Shown here in pieces: positions 1-4,258 of a stretch of DNA of 7,501 nucleotides. Source of the DNA: Acidobacteriota bacterium (GTDB lineage: Bacteria; Acidobacteriota; Terriglobia; Acidoferrales; UBA7541); the NCBI GenBank assembly GCA_019239815.1, contig JAFAZL010000521.1, positions 1-7,501 of the forward strand, in the 5' to 3' direction. Made by a program: the position numbers and the translations under genes. How positions within the stretch are numbered: the first letter of the stretch is position 1; each line of letters opens with the position of its first letter. The notes below the pieces were generated by a model. It was not told where the DNA came from, did no database searches, and was given only the letters and a program-made list of their open reading frames with translations.

Positions 1-498
1 GTAGAAGCGATGGAAGTACCATTCACCGGCTGTCTTATCGTAGTTCCACGTGGATTTCTGGACGCCGGGGAAAACGACGCCATCCCTTGCGTGCTTCGGC
101 TTCCTTTTCGACCAGACATACCAGTCGCGATGTTTCGATTTTGGATTTGAGCGCGCTTCCAGAAACCACGGATGTTTGTCAGAGGTGTGATTGACGACCA
201 GATCGATGATCAAGCGAATGCCACGCTGTTCGCAGCCGTGCGCGAACTCGACAAAATCTCCAAGAGTGCCGTACCGAGGATCAACACCGTAGTAATCAGC
301 CACGTCGTAGCCGTCGTCGCGAAAGGGAGAAGGTTGAAAAGGCATCAGCCAGATTGCAGTGACGCCGATTCCTTGGAGGTAATCGAGCCGATTCATCAGG
401 CCGCGAAAGTCGCCGACGCCATCGCCGTTCGCATCCATGAAGGTGGAGATCGACAGGCAATAGATGATGGCGTTTTTGTACCAGAGGTCGTTGATCAT
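1..498 (-). CDS. GH13 alpha-amylase / trehalose synthase-like enzyme, N-terminal part (runs off left edge)
   Basis: This is the first 166 codons of a glycoside hydrolase family 13 protein; the rest lies beyond base 1. The start is the ATG at 498-496 on the minus strand. An in-frame TAA (504-502) lies just upstream and rules out a longer start. No clear Shine-Dalgarno is visible. The beginning (MINDLWYKNAIIYC) is the usual first beta strand of TreS-like GH13 enzymes. DANGDGVGDF (22-31) matches the Ca-binding/GDGxGD loop of the family. PFQPSPFRDDGYDVADY (53-69) and DLVVNH (99-104) correspond to the conserved substrate-loop segment and GH13 region I, followed by TSDKHPWF. Family members act on alpha-1,4-glucans or interconvert maltose and trehalose. 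The catalytic Asp, Glu and Asp of regions II-IV are outside the window, so the reaction cannot be fixed. It resembles the trehalose synthase/maltose glucosyltransferase branch more than secreted amylases, and no signal peptide is seen, so it is probably cytosolic. Confidence 0.9.
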   Translation of the reverse strand, partial: MINDLWYKNAIIYCLSISTFMDANGDGVGDFRGLMNRLDYLQGIGVTAIWLMPFQPSPFRDDGYDVADYYGVDPRYGTLGDFVEFAHGCEQRGIRLIIDLVVNHTSDKHPWFLEARSNPKSKHRDWYVWSKRKPKHARDGVVFPGVQKSTWNYDKTAGEWYFHRFY

Positions 499-576
499 AA
501 GTTAAGACTTAGGCTTTAGATGCGTGGCGGCGCGAGTGGTACAAGGTGGCGCAAACAGGTAGTCGCCATCCGGCAC

Positions 577-605
577 TTGTCCGCAACAGTTGGTTCCACC
601 ATAAT
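577..605 (+). promoter_or_regulatory. Candidate sigma70-type promoter for the secreted protein gene
   Basis: A -35 element TTGTCC (577-582) is separated by exactly 17 bp from a -10 element CATAAT (600-605). The matches to TTGACA/TATAAT are 4/6 and 5/6. Transcription would start near 612, leaving a leader of about 55 nt before the ATG at 667. It sits in the 168-bp divergent gap between the GH13 gene and the secreted protein gene. An upstream in-frame extension of the secreted protein runs across this promoter, which is another reason to prefer the 667 start. I saw no equally good promoter on the minus strand for the GH13 gene. Confidence 0.5.
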
Positions 606-666
606 GCTTGGCACCAACTCAGCCCTTCCTACCGAGAGAGAACCAGCCAACACGGAGAGCTACCCA

Positions 667-1830
667 ATGAACCTAGTCCGCAAATCACTGGCTATTCTGA
701 TTGTGATTCCATTAGTTTCGACGCCCGCGCTCGCGGATTTCAAATACACTGACACTTCGCAGATGACGGGCGGAGCGTTGATGGGCATGGCGAACTTTGC
801 GGCGAAGTTCAGCAAGGATTCGCGGGCGGCAATGCAGCCGATCACGACCACGCATTACATCAAGGGGAACAAGCTGCGCACCGACGGGTCGGATGGGTCG
901 ATTCAGATCATCGACCTCGATGGGCGAAGAGTGATCTCGATCGACAATGAGAAGCGGACCTATTCCGTTGCGACGTTCGACCAGATCAAAGCGGCAATGG
1001 AAAAGGCGCGCGCCGACGCGGAAGCGAAGGCGAAAGAAAACCCGGGCAACAAGAGGGACGCGCAAGAAGCGCAGCAGTTGCAGGTGACGCCGAAGATCAC
1101 GGTACTGCCTGGGAGCGGGACGCGTGTGATTCAGGGGCAGCAGACAAACGAGACAAGAATCAAGATGGATATGGAGATGCAGCCGCAAAACGCGAATGGT
1201 CAACCGACGCAGACGGCGCAGCCCGGTCAGCCGAACAGCATCACCTTCACGATGACGATGGATACGTTTGTGGCGCCTAGCGTTTCGGGTTATCAGGAGA
1301 TCGGCGAGTTTTACCGGAAGATGGCGAAGGAAATCAATTGGGTGCCGCCGTCGAACATTCATGTCGATCCGCGCATGACGCAGGGGATGAGCGAGCTGCA
1401 GAAAAATTCGGATGCGTTGAAGGGATTGCCGATGCTTTCGTACATCAGCATGGGCATTCCGCCGCAGCCGGGAGCGAATGGAAATACGTCGCAGACGCCT
1501 TCGAACACGTCGAGCGACAATTCGAGATCGGCCGATTCCGGCAGCACTACTCCGACGAGCCCGTCGGACGCGATGGTGAAAGGGCTTGGCTCGCTCTTCA
1601 ACAAGAGGAAGCAGAAGCAACAGGACGACAATGCGAAGGCCGGGACTCCGGCGCCGCCGCCGAATCCGAATCCTGATCCGAATGCGTTGATGGAGATGAC
1701 GACGCAGGTGTCGTCGTACTCCGATTCGCCGTTGGATGCGAGCTTGTTTGATATTCCGGCGGGGTATACCCAGGTGCAGGCTGATCCGAATTCGATGCTG
1801 CTGGCGCCGGTGGCGACACGCCACCGCTAA
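667..1830 (+). CDS. Secreted/periplasmic protein with Sec signal peptide, possibly DUF4412/LolA-like
   Basis: This is a 387-residue protein. The reading frame stays open upstream to 520, but ATG 667 is preferred: it has GGAG at 654-657 with 9-nt spacing and begins a textbook signal peptide (RK at 5-6, hydrophobic 8-18, ALA cleavage site after residue 23). There is no lipobox cysteine, so the mature protein should be soluble in the periplasm or exported. HYIKGNKLRTDG (63-74) and ISIDNEKRTYSV (90-101), plus the near-C-terminal SLFDIPAGYTQV, resemble the strand pattern of DUF4412-type (LolA-like fold) proteins; this is a tentative fold guess. A charged Ala/Lys/Glu helix occupies about 107-130. 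The core is broken by low-complexity linkers: N/Q/P/T-rich at about 173-190, S/T/N/P-rich at about 266-300, and a Lys/Gln then Pro-Asn-repeat segment at about 310-339. The function is not known. The 3' end converges on the ABM gene, with 21 bp between the stop codons. Confidence 0.85.
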   Translation: MNLVRKSLAILIVIPLVSTPALADFKYTDTSQMTGGALMGMANFAAKFSKDSRAAMQPITTTHYIKGNKLRTDGSDGSIQIIDLDGRRVISIDNEKRTYSVATFDQIKAAMEKARADAEAKAKENPGNKRDAQEAQQLQVTPKITVLPGSGTRVIQGQQTNETRIKMDMEMQPQNANGQPTQTAQPGQPNSITFTMTMDTFVAPSVSGYQEIGEFYRKMAKEINWVPPSNIHVDPRMTQGMSELQKNSDALKGLPMLSYISMGIPPQPGANGNTSQTPSNTSSDNSRSADSGSTTPTSPSDAMVKGLGSLFNKRKQKQQDDNAKAGTPAPPPNPNPDPNALMEMTTQVSSYSDSPLDASLFDIPAGYTQVQADPNSMLLAPVATRHR

Positions 1831-1851
1831 GGCTGACTCCGGCGTCTTTCG

Positions 1852-2154
1852 CTAGCGATCGAAAGTCTCGTAATGCGTTGACGCCGGTTCCATTTCCAGC
1901 AGGAAGTCTTTGTCGAAATCGTAGTATTTCGCGACGCTGGTGTCGTCGCCAGCGAATGCGCGAATCGCGTCCTCAGATTCCCAAAAGGTGAGCATGAGGA
2001 AGTGCGCCACGTCGCCTTCGATGCGGAGCAGCGCGTAAGCGCCTTTGTTGCCGGGAGTTGCGCGATACTCGGGGATCGCGACCGTGCGCATCAGGTCCAA
2101 ATATTCATCAGCTTTTCCCGCCGTCGTCCTACCATGCCAGATCCGCGTAATCAT
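1852..2154 (-). CDS. Small ABM-family (antibiotic biosynthesis monooxygenase-like) protein
   Basis: This is a 100-residue protein with the ferredoxin-like alpha+beta signature of the ABM superfamily. It has an N-terminal strand MITRIWHGRTTAG, a helix KADEYLDLMRTVAIPEYRATPGN, a strand pair AYALLRIEG / VAHFLMLTFWES, then a helix DAIRAFAGDD and a C-terminal YYDFDKDFLLEMEPASTHYETF. The WES-DAIRAFAG stretch is very typical of ABM-domain proteins. Such proteins are usually dimeric; some oxidise quinol-like or polyketide substrates or degrade haem, but many have no known substrate, so no reaction is assigned. The start at 2154 is chosen over an in-frame ATG at 2199 because GGAG (minus strand of 2167-2164) lies 9 nt upstream, while the 2199 ATG has no Shine-Dalgarno and would add 15 polar residues before the conserved strand. 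It lies 81 bp downstream of the membrane protein gene on the same strand and may be cotranscribed with it. Confidence 0.85.
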   Translation of the reverse strand: MITRIWHGRTTAGKADEYLDLMRTVAIPEYRATPGNKGAYALLRIEGDVAHFLMLTFWESEDAIRAFAGDDTSVAKYYDFDKDFLLEMEPASTHYETFDR

Positions 2155-2163
2155 GTGGGGTTG

Positions 2164-2188
2164 CTCCGCGTGAGATTTAGACGCGGAG
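2164..2188 (-). promoter_or_regulatory. Inverted repeat/hairpin that includes the ABM gene ribosome binding site
   Basis: This is a perfect 8-bp inverted repeat: CTCCGCGT (2164-2171), a 9-nt loop (2172-2180), and ACGCGGAG (2181-2188). On the minus-strand transcript the 3' arm ends in GGAG, the best Shine-Dalgarno for the ABM gene at 2154. Folding would therefore mask ribosome access. It may act as a translational switch, an operator, or simply a processing hairpin between the two minus-strand genes; the sequence alone cannot decide. There is no T-run after it, so it is not an intrinsic terminator. Confidence 0.45.
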
Positions 2189-2235
2189 GAATCCAGCATG
2201 GCGTCGACGAGCGCGATTATTGTGTCAGAACGTAG

Positions 2236-2889
2236 TCAGCGTGCGAGATGCTGAGACTGAAATAGCGCCGTCAAATGCAACATCAGGAACGTTGGAACTA
2301 AGAACGCCGGAATCAGAATCAGCGGCAACTGAGACATCGGCGCCGTTGTAACCGTCCCGTAGAAATTGGGAGCGAGAATCGGAACGAGCGCGCCGATACT
2401 CACGGCAACAGCTAGATCCAATATTCCGAGAAGATTCCACGTTACAAAGCGTTTGCCAGCCGCAAAGTTAGGCTTGCGCAGAAGAGAGGCCAACACGAGT
2501 GGGGCTGTGATACCGATGGCCATATCGCCCAGCCCCGCAGGCCACGCGAAAATTCCCGGCAAGATCCGGTAGGCGTACAGGGTTAGGAATCCGAATCCGG
2601 CCCATCGCCACGCCTGAATTCCCACGACCAACCTAAGGTCAGCCGACAGAATGAACTCGCGCACCGGCCGAATGGTGAAGTAGGCGAGGAGAAAGAGCAT
2701 GAGAGGGCCAACGAGGCCAATCAACAATGCGAGCGGCGGCGCACCAGGCTGCGCGACGAACGCTCCGCGTGCGCCGAGGGCAAAGACGAGCGAGAACCAA
2801 ACCGCAAAGAAGAAGGCGATGAATGTGCCGGCGCCAGAAGGCGCTGGAAGGTTGGGCTGATCGACGTGGGATACTGCGGTGTTAGCCAT
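2236..2889 (-). CDS. Six-helix integral membrane protein of unknown function, divergent from an HxlR regulator
   Basis: This is a 217-residue hydrophobic protein. The start ATG at 2889 has a strong AAAGGAG (minus strand of 2902-2896) with 6-nt spacing. The longer open frame, up to 3060, crosses the operators and the regulator gene and is rejected. Likely membrane segments are about 22-44, 52-73, 87-110, 113-137, 148-172 and 187-210. Between helices 2 and 3 is a polar TIRPVREFILSADLR loop; GLGDMAIG in helix 4 and LLGILDLAVA in helix 5 each bury an acidic residue (Asp122, Asp158), as seen in some transport or sensing proteins. I do not recognise the family and assign no substrate. Its promoter region contains two HxlR-type operator palindromes, so expression is probably controlled by the neighbouring regulator. 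The ABM gene follows 81 bp downstream. Confidence 0.85.
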   Translation of the reverse strand: MANTAVSHVDQPNLPAPSGAGTFIAFFFAVWFSLVFALGARGAFVAQPGAPPLALLIGLVGPLMLFLLAYFTIRPVREFILSADLRLVVGIQAWRWAGFGFLTLYAYRILPGIFAWPAGLGDMAIGITAPLVLASLLRKPNFAAGKRFVTWNLLGILDLAVAVSIGALVPILAPNFYGTVTTAPMSQLPLILIPAFLVPTFLMLHLTALFQSQHLAR

Positions 2890-2907
2890 GATGCGCTCCT
2901 TTGTCCA

Positions 2908-2934
2908 GCTATAGCACTGACTTGCATTTTGCAA
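2908..2934 (-). promoter_or_regulatory. Candidate minus-strand promoter for the membrane protein gene
   Basis: Read on the minus strand, TTGCAA (2934-2929) is followed after 15 bp by TATAGC (2913-2908). TATAGC is preceded by TG one base away, giving an extended -10 (TGCTATAGC). The spacer is short for a standard promoter, but an extended -10 tolerates this. The start site would be near 2901, giving a leader of only about 12 nt that still carries the Shine-Dalgarno. The -35 lies inside the left operator palindrome, so regulator binding should block it. TTGCAA is its own reverse complement and also serves as the candidate -35 of the divergent promoter. Confidence 0.35.
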
Positions 2935-2938
2935 GTCA
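2918..2938. promoter_or_regulatory. Left operator palindrome (HxlR-type regulator site)
   Basis: This is a perfect 9-3-9 inverted repeat: TGACTTGCA (2918-2926), ttt, TGCAAGTCA (2930-2938). It has the same half-sites as the copy at 2957-2977, so a dimeric regulator is the natural reader. It overlaps the candidate -35 hexamer used in both directions. The assignment to the adjacent HxlR protein is inferred from position, symmetry and duplication. Confidence 0.75.
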
Positions 2939-2957
2939 CTGCAAAACGTAGCATACT
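2929..2957 (+). promoter_or_regulatory. Candidate promoter for the HxlR regulator gene
   Basis: TTGCAA (2929-2934), a 17-bp spacer, then CATACT (2952-2957); each hexamer matches 4/6 of the sigma70 consensus. The start site would fall near 2964, inside the right operator palindrome, with about 30 nt of leader before the GTG at 2994. One operator covers the -35 and the other covers the start site, an arrangement that predicts repression of the regulator by its own product. Confidence 0.45.
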
Positions 2958-2977
2958 GACTTGCATAGTGCAAGTCA
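2957..2977. promoter_or_regulatory. Right operator palindrome (HxlR-type regulator site)
   Basis: TGACTTGCA (2957-2965), tag, TGCAAGTCA (2969-2977): the arms are identical to the left operator, with only the centre different. Including flanks, 2916-2940 and 2955-2979 form a 25-bp direct repeat with two mismatches, offset by 39 bp. It ends 16 bp before the regulator start codon. Confidence 0.75.
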
Positions 2978-2993
2978 CTCGATTCGAGGAAAA

Positions 2994-3350
2994 GTGAAGA
3001 AAGAACCGAGAACGAAAAGCGGCAGTTTCCGCCGTTCACCCTGCGCTGTTGCCTGCACACTCGATCTGGTGGGAGACAAATGGTCGCTGCTTGTGGTTCG
3101 CGACTTGCTTCGCGGCAACGTCACCTACAAGAAACTGCAGAATTCGCTGGAGCGCATTCCTACCAATATCCTTGCGGACCGCCTGAGAAAAATGGATGAG
3201 GCGGGGCTTATCGCCAAGTCGGTGTATCAGGACCATCCAGTGCGTTACACCTACGAGCTGACCGAAGCAGGGAAGGACTTGGGTAACGTGCTGATGGCCT
3301 TTGTGCGATGGGGCAAAAAACACATCCCGGGTACGCGGACGTTGGGATAG
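2994..3350 (+). CDS. HxlR-family winged helix-turn-helix transcriptional regulator
   Basis: This is a 118-residue DNA-binding protein of the HxlR/DUF24 family, about the usual family length. The hallmarks are the N-terminal CAVACTLDLVGDKWSLLVVR (17-36), the recognition-helix region IPTNILADRLRKMDEAGLI (55-73), the wing YTYELTEAGKDL (85-96) and the closing FVRWGKKH (103-110). Cys17 is at the position of the conserved redox- or electrophile-sensing cysteine of characterised relatives such as YodB and HypR; Cys21 is an extra one. The GTG start at 2994 is preceded by GAGGA (2986-2990) at short spacing. An in-frame TTG at 2961 would place the start inside the operator and add 11 non-conserved residues, so it is rejected. 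Members bind as dimers to palindromes and often control a divergently transcribed neighbour; both conditions are met here. No clear terminator follows the TAG at 3348-3350. The inducer is unknown. Confidence 0.92.
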   Translation: MKKEPRTKSGSFRRSPCAVACTLDLVGDKWSLLVVRDLLRGNVTYKKLQNSLERIPTNILADRLRKMDEAGLIAKSVYQDHPVRYTYELTEAGKDLGNVLMAFVRWGKKHIPGTRTLG

Positions 3351-3492
3351 TCAGCGCAGCATCGGATTATTATTCGACGCATCTGATTGGGTGGCGTCAA
3401 CTCGGTTAAAAGAGCAGTTGAGCACGCGAACTGGCAGCCCCAAGAGGAGATTTGGACCGCTGGCCACGGGATTTGGGCGGGCGGGCCGTACC
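3351..3492. other. Intergenic stretch without recognisable genes
   Basis: This lies between the HxlR stop codon and the rimP operon promoter. I checked it for tRNA features (no TTCGAAT-type T-loop with matching acceptor ends), terminators and small ORFs with ribosome sites and found none convincing. It contains a weak CAGTT/AACTG inverted repeat and a G-rich run just before the promoter. Confidence 0.5.
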
Positions 3493-3521
3493 TTGATTTT
3501 GCCGTGTTCGGGGAATATACT
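3493..3521 (+). promoter_or_regulatory. Promoter of the rimP-nusA-infB operon
   Basis: TTGATT (3493-3498), a 17-bp spacer, TATACT (3516-3521); the hexamers match the sigma70 consensus 4/6 and 5/6 with ideal spacing. The predicted start near 3528 gives a leader of about 100 nt before rimP, which contains the hairpin/T-tract at 3554-3576. It is the best promoter-like sequence in the window. Confidence 0.65.
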
Positions 3522-3553
3522 CATTCTTCGCTCTGAAGCGGGTCGCACGATGG

Positions 3554-3576
3554 AGTGGGCGCAAGCCCACTTTTTT
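3554..3576 (+). terminator. Intrinsic terminator in the rimP leader (probable attenuator)
   Basis: The stem is GTGGGC (3555-3560) with GCCCAC (3565-3570) around a GCAA tetraloop (3561-3564), followed by six T residues (3571-3576). A3554 can extend the stem with T3571. GNRA loop, GC stem and U-tract make a canonical Rho-independent terminator. It lies downstream of the operon promoter and upstream of rimP, so it should abort some transcripts. Premature termination in this leader is an established feature of the rimP-nusA-infB operon of enterobacteria, where NusA represses its own operon. The same logic here is inference. It could instead also end transcripts reading through from the HxlR gene. 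Confidence 0.75.
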
Positions 3577-3628
3577 GTTGGGCCGGTTGCAGTGCTCTAG
3601 ATACCGGCATTGGCCGGGGAGTCTTTAA

Positions 3629-4180
3629 GTGAATCTGGAGAAAATCCGCGCAGCGGCCGAGCGGGTGGCGCGTTCGGAGGGGCTGGAAGTATTCGACGTC
3701 GAGTGGAAGGTGGGGAAACAGAGGTTCTTGCGGGTCTATATCGACCGCGTACCACCGGCGAAGGAAACGGCAAGCGCAAACGGGGGCGTCGAGGCCACCG
3801 ACCAAGCGCCAGCCAGCAGCACTGAGGGATCCTACGGAAATATCAGTCACGCCGACTGCGAGCGAGTCAGCCAGCAGTTGAGCGTGATTCTGGACGTGGA
3901 GAATCTCATCGAGGGGCCGGCAGGGTACGTGCTCGAGGTGAGTTCGCCGGGTCTGGACCGGCCACTACGCAATTCGGCCGATTTCGAGCGGTTTGCCGGG
4001 CACTTGGCGAAGATCACGACCAGCGAACCGGTCGGCGAAGGCGACCAGAAGTTCTTTGAGGGCCGACTCGCGGGAGTATCGGACGGACGGGTACGGATGG
4101 AGCTGTCGGGAAAGAATGCGCGAGTGGTGGAAGTACCCATGGAGATGATTCGCAAAGCGAATTTGGTTGTGGAGTGGTAA
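3629..4180 (+). CDS. rimP: Ribosome maturation factor RimP
   Basis: This is a 183-residue protein needed for maturation of the 30S ribosomal subunit. The GTG start at 3629 follows GGGGAG (3616-3621) with 7-nt spacing. The N-terminal domain contains EVFDVEWKVGKQRFLRVYIDR (20-40) and then, after an insertion, SHADCERVSQQLSVILDVEN (73-92) and the family signature LEVSSPGLDRPL (102-113). The C-terminal SH3-like barrel covers about 120-183 (FEGRLAGVSDGRVRMEL). Most RimP proteins go almost directly from the YID-K/R strand to the DCE-VS helix through a short Gly-rich turn. Here about 30 residues, 41-71, rich in Ala, Ser, Thr, Glu and Pro, are inserted, which explains the length of 183 against about 150-160. 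It is the first gene of the operon; nusA begins 78 bp downstream. Confidence 0.96.
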   Translation: MNLEKIRAAAERVARSEGLEVFDVEWKVGKQRFLRVYIDRVPPAKETASANGGVEATDQAPASSTEGSYGNISHADCERVSQQLSVILDVENLIEGPAGYVLEVSSPGLDRPLRNSADFERFAGHLAKITTSEPVGEGDQKFFEGRLAGVSDGRVRMELSGKNARVVEVPMEMIRKANLVVEW

Positions 4181-4258
4181 GCGTCGGGCGCGGTCGGACG
4201 CCGGAGACGCGAAGAACGAGAAGCTGGGACAACTAAAGGATTTCAGGAACGAACGGAA

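Noticed and set aside
520..666. Upstream in-frame extension of the secreted protein (49 residues)
   Set aside because: It has no ribosome site at 520, would bury the signal peptide internally, and crosses the best promoter of the gap.
712..1824. Minus-strand open frame of 370 codons antisense to the secreted protein gene
   Set aside because: The translation is dominated by Arg/His runs, typical of reading antisense to a biased gene. The plus-strand gene has a signal peptide, ribosome site and promoter.
1846..1865. Palindrome TCGCTAGCGA with flanking CTTTC/GAAAG between the convergent genes, considered as a bidirectional terminator
   Set aside because: The stem is short, overlaps the ABM stop codon and has no T-tract on either strand.
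2961..2993. TTG start giving an 11-residue longer HxlR protein
   Set aside because: The TTG lies inside the right operator and at the predicted transcription start, has no ribosome site, and the extra residues are not part of the family.
3351..3628. Possible tRNA gene before rimP, as metY in enterobacteria
   Set aside because: No cloverleaf, T-loop motif or acceptor-stem pairing could be found; only the promoter, the terminator hairpin and the rimP ribosome site are supported.
4181..4201. GCGTC/GACGC inverted repeat just after the rimP stop, considered as an intra-operon terminator
   Set aside because: It has only a 5-bp stem, an 11-nt loop and no T-tract.
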